Positions 25,520 to 36,800 of a stretch of DNA of 64,000 nucleotides are shown in pieces. Both the position numbers and the translations under genes were made by a program. Source of the stretch: Siderastrea radians (Eukaryota; Cnidaria; Anthozoa; Scleractinia; Rhizangiidae); contig OZ024894.1 of assembly GCA_964017195.1 (NCBI GenBank), forward strand, positions 6,999,537 to 7,063,536, read 5' to 3'. The notes under the pieces were generated by a model. That model was not told where the DNA came from. It saw only the letters and a program-made list of their open reading frames with translations, and did not search any database. Position 1 is the stretch's first letter; each line of letters starts with the position of its first letter.

Positions 25520-25935
25520 AGCATCTATAATAGAACACGTTTCGTGAACAAAATTAAATTTCACCGCAAGAAAAAGACGACAGGAGAATGAATGACGACT
25601 AAAAAGCGTGCAGTTTCAATCAGAACTGAAAACATCACTGGAACAAAACAAACCTTGTATTCCCGCCAAAGATTTGTAGGAGAAATCTAGCGGAGAAGCG
25701 ATCTCGTTAACTGCATCAATCGCAGCTGAGGCTGCTGGCTTAGTTTTGCATGACATCTCGTCCTTTTACCGAGACCACAATGTTCCAAATACCCCCAAAA
25801 GGTCTTCCAAACAAACGTCAGTACCGCGAAGCCATTTTCCCTCGTGACGTTTCGACGTTTAGTTGTCATGACAACTGATGGACGACGGATTTTTGCGAAA
25901 AAACATGGTCAGCGGATGACCTTCAAAAAACAAAC
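25520..25935. promoter_or_regulatory. Divergent LRRC51/TMEM216 promoter region
   Basis: The two genes start in opposite directions with only 416 bp between their ATGs, so they probably share a bidirectional promoter. The only clear factor site I see is the X-box at 25862-25875. A nearby GTGACGTTTCGACG resembles a CRE-like half site, weaker evidence. Confidence 0.6.
25862..25875. promoter_or_regulatory. X-box (RFX binding site), perfect palindrome
   Basis: GTTGTCATGACAAC fits the RFX X-box consensus GTNRCC/GTHNYY-AT-RRNAAC exactly and is a perfect 14-bp palindrome. It lies 61 bp upstream of the TMEM216 ATG and about 340 bp upstream of the LRRC51 ATG. RFX factors drive ciliary genes across animals, which agrees with both neighbours. 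Confidence 0.75.
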
Positions 25936-28900
25936 ATGGCGGGCGATAACAGAGGTTTGTAGAAATCTTTTTTCCTTGGCACATTTTATTAATCCAAATC
26001 AAATATACTTAAACTGTAACGGTTTTACATAATTATTGTTAATTTCAACGGCCCAGAACAAAATGAAAAGAATTGTTTTACCAATAGTCGGTAGTAATGG
26101 TGGAAGATATCCAGAAATAAAGCTAAGCTTATTTGGATTCGATTAGCTAGCTCCCTGGCATGGACTATACTGTTGTGCTAATATCTGTTACATTTGAACT
26201 CATTCTTTTTCATTCTGCAGGGAAGACAGTAGTGGAAGTATCCTTTAACCCATTCCATAGAAATTAGTCTCTAAATAATCCCATTAAAAATGTCAAACTT
26301 AAAAACAACGACAACAACAAAGTTTTATTTCACTTAGGAGATACAGATATCAATCAAATAGTAACACTGGTAATCCTAGCAGTGCAATTTCTCTAAATGC
26401 ACCGTTTTGTTTTGGATAGTGGACGTTACTGGAGTTATTGTTTAGTTAGCATTTAAACTTTTGCATAGCTTGGTACAATTTGACACTGTGATTGGGATAT
26501 TTCGTCATATAGCCAGTTATTAGAATGGGCTAACCTTCTAAGGTTAAAGAACAGAATTACAGGATAAATTACAGGATATTACAGCTGCTATTAACCAGGG
26601 CGTATCTAATTGATAGAAACAACAAGAAGAGGACCGATCGATTTTTATTGATTTCCGGTAGTACTCGATGAATGAGTATTGATTATGATCGATTAACATC
26701 AATTTTTATCGAGTATCAAAATATCGATTAGATACACCCTGTATTAACGATGATAGTTTAATAAAGTTATCTATCTCTGTCTATCTATACATTGAGGATG
26801 AGTTAGTTGCGATAAACATTGGTAATCAATGATTGATCATCATCAATCCTTAACTCACGTCCAGCTGTCATCATTACCATTACAGATTTTTCTTTTTCTA
26901 AACATTTATTATGCCATCATTTTCTGTGTTGCTGAACTACTGCTCTACATTTACAAAGGTATGGTGTAGGCAAAATTGGTAGATTCCATAAATACTAAAT
27001 TATGCACCATTTATTTCAGAACTTCAACACGCCTTCCCACTTCCTCCAGGCATAATCCAGGCTTTTCAAATCAAAGGCCCACCTAGTGGTGCATTTGACC
27101 TTTTCTTTGGAGGGGAGGGAAATATAAACTAGAAGTGCAGTGCTTCATGCTTAATGTTTTTTCTAAGTCACCTCTGGCGACCTTCTCTGCATTAAAAAAG
27201 TGGTCAGATATTAACATTTGATTGCCAATGTCAACAAGCTGTTTTTTGCCATGATTCACATTGGACCATTTTGCTTGAGGGTTATAATGACTGACCATAT
27301 TGAGCTGAAGAAAGTTTATCTTTTCTTTCAATTTCATAATTCTTTATCATCTAAATATAAAAATTAAAAAATTAAAGAAAAAATTTGATTTTACTTTATT
27401 TTGTTATATTTTTTTGTCTTATCTTTTGGCAAGTGCTTGACATGGTACTGTCTCCACTTGCACAAAGTTTTGAATATTTTTTTCATGGCTTCAGTGTCAA
27501 CTGGTGGAACAAAAAAAAAAGAACTCTGAGAGAGAGAGCTTGTCAAGTTTCACTTGTGACTCGTCTTCTCATAGTTCTTGGATTTGATTCGTCAGTTAAA
27601 ATGGAAGCCATCAAAAAGCTGTTTTAACCCTTTAAACCCAAATATCAACATGCATATTCTCCTTACTCTTTTCCATATATTTCTTATGGTACTAGTTGAG
27701 AGAATTTGCTCACACATCAAGGCACCTAATCTTTAAAAAATTTAGTGATCATTTTCTTCATTCTCCTGACCTGTATGTTTGATCAAGTAATGATACTGTA
27801 AGGAGAAGTTAGATGCTTGTCACCATTGGGGCTCAAAGGGTTAAAGGTGTCAAAAAGCTGTCAAAATTAATCAAAAACTTTTTGTGAGTGGAACTGGCAG
27901 ATCGTGTAGCACTGTGAAAATTCATGTAACCAAGGATAAGTGAAAACACAAAACACAACTTGAAGATGGTGAAACTGTGTCATTAGAGACAAACAACGTA
28001 ACATGATTGTATTTTTCTTTTTGACCAACATATCTCACCGTATGAGGAAGGTCATTAATTTTTTTGTACACACTTTGGATCGAGGGGTGAGGGGAGATTT
28101 AAAGAGGCAAATCTTAGTTGAAACAGGTTCAAATCTTCAGTGGATTGGTTAGAGGAAAAAACTTGAAGTTTTGAATAGATGGGTGCATAAATGTTCAATC
28201 AAGACACTTTTATTTCATAAGGCTTTCACTCACACCAACTAGATTTTAATCCTATCTTTATTGGTTTTTTTCATCCTCTTTTAGATAGGTTAAGACAATT
28301 TTCCTTTTACTTGATTTTTGCGATTAGTATTGTGTGATGAAATTAACTTTAAGATGTTTTAGCTTACATATTTTATATTATCGTACAACGTAATTGCTTG
28401 TAATGTGCATTTGAGTATATTATAGAAAATGCTCAAACAGAAATAATAAATATTATTGTAATTATAATTGTATGTTTGTTGTCCAAATTATGCATTAGTC
28501 TTAAAACTTAGTCTAGGGTATTTGTTTGCAGGTACACTGTTGCCTTATCCTGACATGGGTGCAACCTTGGGTATCGAGATCTTCATCATTTTTCTCCTGG
28601 CTTTTTTTGAAGGTGTCCGTCTTTTTCTTGGTAGGTACTTGCTGCAGTTAATTACCGCTGATCAAAACAGAAATTTACCACAACCCTCTGTACAGAATCG
28701 AATTGCTTTGATGAAAGGCTAACACTCAAAATATCACCTTTTGAATTTCTTTAAAAAATTTCTTTTTTTTTCTCTTATCTCAGGTTACAAGGGGAATCTA
28801 GCAGAACGTACATTGTCCCTTGCGCTTTCATTGGTGCTTGGTATCCCTGTGCTCTTCATTAACTTGTTCATCCTACTGTGGCAGACTTATGTGTAAGTAG

Positions 28901-31440
28901 AGAATTCTATTTGAGATGAGATTTTGGAACTGGAAGAAAATGGGCTTGCAACTGAAGTGGGTGGGCCCAGGTGAGGCAGGAACTGGGAGATATAGGGGAT
29001 AGAACTGGAAAAAAGGGGAAGAGAACCAGAAGAAAAAGGGGAAGGAATGAGGTTGGAAGAGGGCACGAAGTAGAACTAGGAGAGTTGGGTGGGAATGGGG
29101 TGAAAATGGACAGGAACTGGGAAAATGGAGTGGAAACTGGGGTAAAGAGGCCAGGAACTAAGTGAAAGTGGGTGGGAATTTAGGGAAAATTGGGCATGAA
29201 CTAAGAGAAAATGAGTGGGAATCAGCTTGAAGGGGGTGGGATCTGGAAGAAAAAAAGATAGAAACAGGGACAAGGTGGCTGGGAACTGGGGAAATGGAGC
29301 AAGAACTGGAATAAAGAGGCCAGAAATGGGGCAGAAAGTGGGGTAAAGGGAGTGGAAGTGGGAGAATGGGAGTGGTAACTGGGGGAAATGAATTGGGATT
29401 TGGGGTAAAGCAGATGGAAACTGGGGGAAAATAGGGCCAGAGGTTTTTCTTGCAAGCATCCGTGGAGTGCTCAGCTGAAGGCCTGTGGAGCAGCAAGTGG
29501 AATAGACACTGAGAGAGCTTGAGATCCATGCATCCTCTGCCATGCAGTGACCACTTATGTAAAACTGCCACGTGAATTATGGGTGTTTTCTTTGCAACGG
29601 GTCGTGGTCATTATGTGAAAGTGACACATGCATGGTAGTTTTCAATTTGATTATAATTGCTATTTTCTTAAGTTTAAGGGTTGAAGCTATTCTTGTTGGT
29701 ATCGCCTTGGTACTCCTTGGTCTTGAGATCATTTTCGGCATTGCTGCCATTTTCACTTTTAAGAGGTGAGAATTTAACACTAAGGTTTTGAAAAAATCTA
29801 GGATTGAAACAGTGAAAGAGTGGCCTCACTTTTAAATGTCATTCAAACCCAACTTTACCAACACCTGCTTAACGTGGGGAATTTTCTAGGTAACGTCGCA
29901 TGCAAGTCACAGGACGCCCAAACGGCCAGAAGTTAACCTGTTTTCTGAATTTTTACAGCATGATGCTAGTCCCTCGCAGGGTTACCCCTAGCAGTAAGTC
30001 GGCAGTACCCATTTATACAGCTGGGTGGAGACACAATGTTGTCTTGTCTAAATGTCCCCGCAAACAAGGAAACATTGTTTCCCAGAATGTTTCTTGGGCC
30101 TGCAAACGAGTGGGAAACAATGTTTCGTTGCCGTACAAACCAAGAAACATTTCACTGCAAACAGATGTTTGAGCGTGTTCAATTTAGGAAATACAATCTA
30201 CGCGACCACAGAATCCAGTCAACACTGTTTCCTCGGCGCGCAAACGGGGAAACATTTGTTGTGGAAACAAATGTTTCTGAAAAAAAAATCAGAAATATTT
30301 TTTGTTTCTCAGAAACAAAAAAAAGTTTCCGCAACGAATGATTCGTTCGCGTGCAAACAGGGAAACATGATAAGAAACCAACACGATGGCAGGCCGAGCA
30401 GGCGTCGAATCACTGTCCTTCAGTCAGAGCTGAAGTCCAAAGCGAACAACCACTACCACGCCACGCCCCCTCAATGGAAGGTAATCTAGTTCTCAGCAAA
30501 AATCCTACACCTTTCTTGTAGAATTAGCCTACCTAACACGGTCACCCTTAAAAAAAACGGATAACAGACAGTTTCTCCTGCCCAGACAGTTACAGTCTCA
30601 TACGACTTTGACCTCATTTCTGGAAATAGTTTGGTTGATTTAACTAGACCGCAGTTGTTCAAAGGCCTTATAACTTTATTCGCCGCGTAAATGTTATCCA
30701 GCGAAGAAAATGTACTCTAACCAATGTATTTTATCCGCTGGAAAATGATTTTTTCCGGTGCATAAAGTTGTGCAGCCTTTGAACAGCCATGTCCAGACTC
30801 TACACCTGGCTATCGTTACTTTTAGGAGACTCGCGCTACATAGGAAAAAAAACAGTGAAAAACTGTTTGAATGCACGCGCAAAAATGACGAGTGACAAAT
30901 TTGATGACAAGCGTTTATTAGCGAGAAAGACAAATGAAAACAAAATGAAAAACGGTTAAACACTCATCTACAGTATTTAGGGTTAAGCACTGATCGATAG
31001 TGATTAGGCCTAAGAACTCATCTATACTTCTGTTTAGGGTTAAGCACTGATTCTACGACGGTTAGCTTTGTTATTGTCGAGTTTAGTTATTTCTAAACTT
31101 TGTACAATTAATTGAATTCGTCATTTTTGCGAGTGAATTAAATACGTCATTTTTGCGCGTGCATTCAGACAATTTTTTCTCTATATAGCGCGAGTCCCCT
31201 AAAAGTAACGAAAGCCAAAATTTAACGACGTTTTCGCTGGAGTCGTCGTTCTTCAAAAAGGGGCTCTTTGTCCTCGCTATTCTAATTTCATTGTTTATAA
31301 AAGCCTGACTTTATGTTCTTTTTGTTTGTTTTTGTTTAAATGTTTTTTTTTTTTAATTTTTAATTTTTCAGACACCAGACTATGCTGAGGTGATCTTTAT
31401 TATCGCTGTCAACACCATCTGTCCGCTGATGTGTCACTGA
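25936..31440 (+). CDS. TMEM216: Ciliary transition-zone membrane protein TMEM216
   Basis: Four-pass membrane protein of the TMEM216/TMEM80 family; TMEM216 acts in the transition-zone gate of the primary cilium (Joubert/Meckel locus in humans). Exons: 25936-25954, 26221-26237, 26886-26958, 28532-28630, 28784-28892, 29673-29765, 30393-30480, 31372-31440; sum 567 nt (188 aa). The conserved core includes YIYKGTLLPYPD, EGVRLFLG.KGNL and LLWQTYVLRVEAI, closest to human TMEM216 (YKGVLLPYPT, QTYVLRLE). Four hydrophobic segments are visible. Exon 1 is 19 nt and exon 2 only 17 nt, so gene finders will probably miss the N terminus. The last two exons add about 50 residues beyond the human end and are less certain. 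An alternative exon at 29959-29993 is phase-compatible with exon 6 but leaves a phase that no later exon continues. TMEM80 is the alternative name. Confidence 0.85.
27624..27844 (+). repeat. TTAA MITE family A (copy 4), complete
   Basis: Full-length 221 bp including both TTAA sites; ends TTAACCCTTTAAACCCAAAT and TTGGGGCTCAAAGGGTTAA. In intron 3 of TMEM216. Confidence 0.9.
30045..30370. repeat. GGAAACATTGTTTCC palindrome cluster
   Basis: Irregular array of palindromic words (GGAAACATTGTTTCCC, GAAACAAATGTTTC, GAAACAAAAAAAAGTTTCCGC) linked by GCAAAC.GGGAAACA. Same type as 18605-18833. It sits in TMEM216 intron 6, just upstream of exon 30393-30480. Confidence 0.65.
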
Positions 31441-31904
31441 GAAAGCTTACTCTTTCTGGACTTCTGTAACTTTTTATTCGAACTGAGGAGTCATTTTAAG
31501 ACCAGAAAAAGAAGCTAGGCAACTGCAATTTCGGCCGTTTTACAGTTTCGATCTGAGTTTGCTACGTCCACATTTAATTGTAATGCAAAGTAAAAATTCA
31601 TCCGTCTAAACTGAACGACCATTAGACTTCTGTACTTGGCCAATGGCTATGTTGTTGTGCTTCAGCTGTAACAAACTACAGATACTAAGAGGAAAATGTT
31701 GTCTACGGCCTTTCTGTTGCACCTGCTAAAACTTCGTATTTTTTGCAGCCATCCTTTAAAGCGCTTAAACATGTATACGGAAAAAAAACAAAGGTTAAAC
31801 CAAAGTTCTCGGAAGCGCGCGCGTTCGAATTCCAAAACCTTCGTCATGACTATTATGACGCATTTACTGTTTGCTAAACAAGTCTTCTTTATTGCCGCTT
31901 TCCC

Positions 31905-32522
31905 GTGTTGCTTGTTGAAAGTAGTAAAATTTACAGCTTCGAAACTAACCAAAAGTTAATAGACGACGAAATTTCCCCGGACGAGTTGATCATCGAAATG
32001 TCAAGTTTTCTCCCCTCTATTGATAACGTCAGAAAAAGTTCCCTAGTTTCCGCCAAAAGGATCTATTCGGCGATGGATTATTTGGAAGGAGCAACCAGTA
32101 ATGGCCGTTCGAGGAAGAAGAGGACTGCCCATAAAAAAAGCAAGAAACCAAAGCCTCCTCCAACGGAGCAAAATCCACGTGAAAAAGTCGAAAGAACGAA
32201 GGAGTATTCTCGAGAACTGAAATCACGAAAAGAGAAAGCCAAACTTGCGCGAGAGGAGAGTTTAGCTCGGCATCAAAATCAAGAGGAACTTAAAGAAAAG
32301 GGACTGCGGGAAAAAAGAAGGTTAAACGAACTGTTTTCGGTTTATGCCGCTCAACAAGGCCCGTCTTATCGAGACAGCGCGAAAGTTGTCAAGCCGAAAT
32401 TCCCAATATTGATGAAAAGTACAAAGAGTAGTGTAATTTCGCGAGATTCAGAGAAGACTCCATATAGCCCTCTTCCAAATTTACCATCTGTAAATAAATT
32501 GGACAGAGATCCTCAGGAATAA
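31905..32522 (+). CDS. Hypothetical lysine-rich protein, single exon
   Basis: Uninterrupted 205-codon ORF; a second in-frame ATG at 31992-32000 (MSSFLPSIDNVRKSS) could be the real start. Family not recognised. Residues ~65-95 are basic and proline-rich (RKKRTAHKKSKKPKPPPTEQ), ~95-145 are charged and helical, likely coiled coil (REKVERTKEYSRELKSRKEK), and the end is Ser/Pro-rich. A nuclear protein is possible from the basic cluster. It lies 465 bases downstream of TMEM216 on the same strand. Absence of introns beside intron-rich genes could mean a retrocopy or a lineage-specific gene, or a terminal exon of a longer gene. Confidence 0.5.
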   Translation: MLLVESSKIYSFETNQKLIDDEISPDELIIEMSSFLPSIDNVRKSSLVSAKRIYSAMDYLEGATSNGRSRKKRTAHKKSKKPKPPPTEQNPREKVERTKEYSRELKSRKEKAKLAREESLARHQNQEELKEKGLREKRRLNELFSVYAAQQGPSYRDSAKVVKPKFPILMKSTKSSVISRDSEKTPYSPLPNLPSVNKLDRDPQE

Positions 32523-34099
32523 TTTTCACTGTAGTTTTTAGCAAAATTAGTATCGAATTGGTGAGTGTTGGGCAGAGACATGTTACGATTGCTTGTATAG
32601 GAGCGTACATGTGATGAAGGTTTGTTCTTATACGTGATACATTCGTTCGCACGCCAGTCTCCTTTGTAATTTCGTATTTATTGCCTTTTAGCGTTTGTTG
32701 TGCTAACAACGTTCTTGTTACAGTATATTTTTATGCGTCATGTTACAGGTTGTACGTCAGTTAACCTCAGGAAAGTAAGAGATAACTCGTAAAGAAATAA
32801 TTTAACTCAGTCTTGTTTGTACAAGATACCAATTGAACACGCATGTATTAATTGCTTTTTGGTAGAATATTTTCTCTATGTCTTCACAGTCAGAATAAAT
32901 GTAGTCACAGGGCTAGTTTGTGTTTGGAAAAATGTATCCGGTCAGAGAAAACAAACAAACCTGTTCCAGTCAAAAGTCTCCCCCCGACGTCCCCCGCTAC
33001 AAAACACAAACAAACAATCAACAAAAAAACAAACAAGCAGACAAACCAATCGGAAACAAGACAAGAAAGTCGACGTACGTCCTGCAACTTTTGTTTTCCT
33101 TGGCGTGGAAATGACGAAAGGAACAAATTCTCAGAACAGAACTTTCGGAACTTGCGGGAAAAGAGGACAACCTTCCTGGATATGCCCCGTCGTTCGCACC
33201 GATTTTGCCCGTTTTGTCTGCATCGCGCCCCAACTATCTGCCCCTGCGTCTCCAAGAATGGGTATGTCAAAATTTTGAAAATTTTGTACAAGGAATTTTT
33301 GTTCCAATTGATTTTGCTTCCAGCGTATTTTTTGTTTGTTTTTGTTTGTTTGTTTGTTTTTTTTTTCAGACGAATGGAGAGCGTTCACAGGTTTTGCTCA
33401 GTCATGGCAAACGTAAATCCCTATGAGCCATTGAGAACTCAAAGCAAAAGCATGTAGCCCGTGCTGAGCGTGGGGAAAATTTAAGCGCGTTTTGTGTTTC
33501 GCCTGATTGGCTGAAAAAAGACAGCGATCTTCGGAGAGCAACTCGCTACTGCACGAGTTGTTAAACTTATGCCATTTGGTCAACCATGCCACTGATTTTA
33601 AGATGTTCTGGCCAAACGAGACTTGTACTGCGTGAACTCAGTGCGTCGTGCATGCCTGCTGCCTGCGAAGCAAGCGTTTCCGTAGGTTTTTCCGCCCGTT
33701 CGAGGCATTTTTCGCTGTTTGGCGGCGCGAAAATTGGGGCGAGCGCAACATGCACTGATAGAAGGTCCTCCTTCTCGCACTTTTTTGTACTCGCCCCAAT
33801 TTTCGCGCGTTCAAAAAGCGGAAAATGCTTCAAACCTGCGGAAAGCCCTACGGAAACGCTTGCTATGCAGGCTATGTATGCTGGACTAAACGTTGAATTG
33901 TTCTACGCGTCAAAATGGCAGTTAATTGATATTAAGTCAACTGAAGTGTAAGCAGTTAATTCGCCGAAAGTTCTGCACTAGGCATGGTGCACAGCTTTTA
34001 TTAAATGTAGAGACCAGCTTTTAAACTGAGAACGGTCGAACTAGTAGCCGGAGAAGGATAAGGGTTCTCGGCTATCGACTGTGTTGATAAACAAACAAG
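32523..34099. other. Gene-free stretch with foldback elements
   Basis: No exon recognised. 33120-33265 is one arm and centre of a foldback family (ends ACTATCTGCCCCTGCGTCTC) whose better copy is at 62029-62188. The T-rich tract with TTTGTTTG repeats near 33330-33367 has no further meaning visible. Confidence 0.5.
33661..33874. repeat. Foldback element
   Basis: About 214 bp, inverted over most of its length: GCCTGCGAAGCAAGCGTTTC and GCGCGAAAATTGGGGCGAG on the left recur in complement on the right (CTCGCCCCAATTTTCGCGC, GAAACGCTTGCTATGCAGGC). Confidence 0.85.
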
Positions 34100-34321
34100 G
34101 GGGTGAGTTTCTAGAGAAACTGTGGTGCTGCGTCGGTGGGGACGTGAAACAAAATTTTGGAAATATTAATTGAGTTGATAAGGTAAATTGGCCACTGTAA
34201 AGAGATTGAAAGCTGACGCCCGAGCTTTAGCCCTTCGTTGGATTCGCTCTGACGAAGGGCTAACGCTCGAAACTTCAGCTTTCAATCTCTTTACGGTGGC
34301 CAATTTACCGTATCAACTCAG
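34100..34321 (-). repeat. Palindromic repeat, family B (copy 2)
   Basis: Flank AGAAACTGTGGTGCTGCGTC precedes the hairpin core, whose arms are GGTAAATTGGCCACTGTAAA and its complement. The centre has its own inner palindrome (AGCCCTTCGT / ACGAAGGGCT). Opposite orientation to copy 1. Confidence 0.88.
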
Positions 34322-34672
34322 GGACCTGTCATTTCTTAGCGGGGGGAGGGCTGGTGCAAATGGGGGGAGGGTCATTACATTTTATGCAACCAAAAAGGGG
34401 AGGGTCACCAAACATTAAAGCAGGGCTTTGGGGAGGGCCATATCTTTTTTTGGTAAACATTGCTGTCCCTTGCATAGTAAGCATTTTCAACCTTAATAAT
34501 GATCAACCTGAACAACCCAACAAGCCTGCATGTATGTCAACTGTTGCATTGAAAGTGCATATATCTCAAACAAAGGAACATGCTTTTCTATGTAAAACAA
34601 GAGAAGCGGGAGGACCTTTAAAGTGAATGCTCCCAGTATCTAAGCAAGATAGATTGTCTGAACCCCCCTAGA

Positions 34673-35787
34673 ATGTGCTGTAGCATCCTGAAGACCACAG
34701 ATACAGGCCCTGGAGTGGGAATAACCAATACAGAGGTTCGCTTCAGGGACGCAGAAATTGCCCGCATTCATTCATCTGATCGTGTTAACCGAATCCATCG
34801 TACCCCAGGGGACTCTGCTCAAAATGAAGCAGAAAGAACAAATGCAGCCATAGGTGATGCCCTAGTAGATGGATCAGCGTTGAGATGGGAATATTCCAAA
34901 CCATTTGACGGCCTGACAATTGAGGAGGTTGATGCACTATCAGCGAGTGAGTGAAGTAAAGCAAAAAGAGAGAGACTGCTTGGAAAATAATGCACGGCAA
35001 GTAGCCCAGGAGTTAGCAGCAATGGTGGATGATGAGCCAGGGCCTGCTGGAGACTTTGTTAAATGTTATGCTATGACTTTCAAAAAAGGTCAATTTTTTT
35101 TCAATAAAAAGTATCTGATGCAATACACAGCAGCCAACGACAGAGGCCAAGAGACGCCAGGTCCCGGGACCTGGAGTTACTTCAAGAAGATATATTCATT
35201 TATTGATACTCATTTCCAAATTGGAGAGATGTTTCTTGAATACCAGAAGGGGGCTTGTAAAATTTCCAGCGGCAAACTACGACTGACTTTTGCAAGTGGA
35301 AAAGTGTTGTAGTCAGACTGAGCGCATTCAAAGGCCATTTCCTGATTGTCAAAGCCCTGGACTTCACTACATACCCGTGCACCTGACGCCAACAGACAAC
35401 AGAACCACTGACGATTATTTGCCACAAGCCCAGTTAAGGAAAGCATATCAATCTGGTGAATGCTCTCTGGAAGATCTCGACAGGAAATTCGCACAGGAGT
35501 TTTTTGTATCAGAAGAATGTGTGAAAACATATTTGGAGCACTGTCTTGAAATTGTTGGAGCTCAAGAAGGAAAAGAGAAAGAAGGGGAGACTGGAGAAAT
35601 CGTCTGTTAAAGCTAAAATGACTTACCAAGACTATGATTGGGTTGGTATGTGCAATGATGGGACTCAAAGTAAGCAAACAGTGGCCGTGTTGGACAAATA
35701 CCTACAAACCATAATCTGAAGTCCCATCCTTTGAAGAAAGATAAATTGATTGAAGTGCAAATACATACACTGATAAATTATTTTTAA
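34673..35787 (+). pseudogene. Broken transposon-borne gene of unknown family
   Basis: One protein-like sequence in three pieces: 34673-34954 (TNTEVRFRDAEIARIHSSDR, NEAERTNAAIGDALVDG), 34940-35312 after a frameshift (AAMVDDEPGPAGDFVKCYAM, YFKKIYSFIDTHFQIGEMFL) and 35305-35610 after a second (DCQSPGLHYIPVHLTPTDNR, LPQAQLRKAY). Further C-terminal similarity-like text (TYQDYDWVGMCNDGTQSKQT) continues to 35787 with another stop and shift. I believe I have seen this protein type as a multicopy family in cnidarian genomes, but cannot name a domain or reaction. Being inside TIRs it is probably transposon-encoded, or captured. Confidence 0.65.
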
Positions 35788-35975
35788 AAACACAACAACG
35801 CTCTTCAGTTTTTGGAACATGTTTCGATGTTTCGAACACCATCATCAGCATAGGCTGTTACATATATAATAACGATCATCCTGTAAACCTTAGTATATAT
35901 TCATTATGGCTGATGATGGTGTTTGAAACATCGAAACATGTTCCGAAAACTGAAGAGCGTTGTTGTGTTTTTAAA
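35783..35975. repeat. Foldback, ~75-bp arms
   Basis: AACACAACAACGCTCTTCAG, GGAACATGTTTCGATGTTTC and ACACCATCATCAGC on the left are repeated in complement on the right around a ~45-bp centre. Inserted at the end of the broken transposon gene. Confidence 0.85.
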
Positions 35976-36051
35976 AGTAATTACAACACTTGTGCTATCA
36001 AGACCATTTGATACTGATATAAAATAATTTAACAAACTCGGCAACGCAACA

Positions 36052-36345
36052 GGAACATGAAATTATGAATATATGAAATTCATATATTTGAACTGCGGAA
36101 TAAAGAAATAAATGTAAAGAAGATCCTGGCAGTTATTAACACAACTTATGCAGTTGCGAAAAGAAAGCCTGAAAAAATCAGGCTTGCATGCCGGTATTCG
36201 AACCCTGACCTCTGCGATACCGGTGCAGCGCTCTAACCAATTGAGCTAACAAGCTAACTGGGAGCTGGTCATTAAATTGGTTCGTAATATACCCGGGAAA
36301 GATGAAGATGAAATTATGAATATATGAAAGTCATATATTTGAACT
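36052..36345 (-). repeat. tRNA-derived SINE
   Basis: On the minus strand, A box (TAGCTCAATTGGTTAGAGCG, at 36229-36248) and B box (GGTTCGAATAC, at 36194-36204) of a tRNA-like head, followed by a short hairpin GCCTGATTTTTTCAGGC. Both sides carry ATGAATATATGAAA..CATATATTTGAACTGCG, a direct repeat that may be part of the element. A fragment of the same SINE occurs at about 54310-54370. Confidence 0.75.
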
Positions 36346-36800
36346 GCGCAACAGGAACAATTTGATAGTGGCAACGAGTTCAGGAAGAAGCCGCTCTTTC
36401 ATCCCGCCCCACAATCGCGATCGCCAAAATTAGAGACTACTCGTAGTCTACAAGATCAGGGAGGAGAGCAACACGCTTTCTGTTATGAACAGAACAAAGT
36501 AAATTGATCTCGTTTAATAATTCCTATCATGTCTTTTAGCGTGGGGAGGGTAATAACTTTTTGGATCACCTGAGGGGGAGGGTTACAGTTTTTTCTGCAG
36601 AAAATTGGGGGAGGGCATACAAAAACTGCACCTGGTAAAAAAAAATTGTACCAGCCCTCCCACCCCCCTCTAATAAATGACAGGTCCTATTTCCAAAATT
36701 TTATATTGACCGTGTTGGCCAATGTTGGCCAGGGTTGCTGCTGTTAAGGAGCGCGCGCTCTTCTGGGTAATTTTGTTACTACCGGTCAAACGCTTCCAAA

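Larger units (their letters stand above)
34322..36687 (+). mobile_element. TIR transposon, GGACCTGTCATTT family, degenerate
   Basis: Inverted ends GGACCTGTCATTTCTTAGCG and, in complement at the right, GGACCTGTCATTTATTAGAG, both followed by G-rich subterminal sequence (GGGAGGGCTGG). Between them lie a broken gene (34673-35787), a foldback (35783-35975) and a SINE (36052-36345). A short copy with the same type of ends lies at 47386-47650, so the family has non-autonomous members. I cannot assign a superfamily or a clear target duplication. Confidence 0.7.

Noticed and set aside
29076..29571. Three overlapping minus-strand ORFs of up to 155 codons
   Set aside because: Low-complexity Pro/Ser/Phe readings of a GGGAACTGGGG-type purine-rich repeat in a TMEM216 intron.
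29959..29993. Extra TMEM216 exon (SMMLVPRRVTPS) with a consensus GTAAGT donor
   Set aside because: Fits exon 6 in phase but leaves phase 1, which no downstream exon in an open frame continues. Joining exon 6 directly to 30393 keeps the frame.
32817..33457. Several overlapping ORFs (up to 201 codons) on both strands
   Set aside because: Composition is low-complexity and part is a foldback arm; no splice or family support.
36170..36262. Functional tRNA gene on the minus strand
   Set aside because: A and B boxes are present but acceptor and anticodon stems do not pair properly, and the tail matches a SINE.
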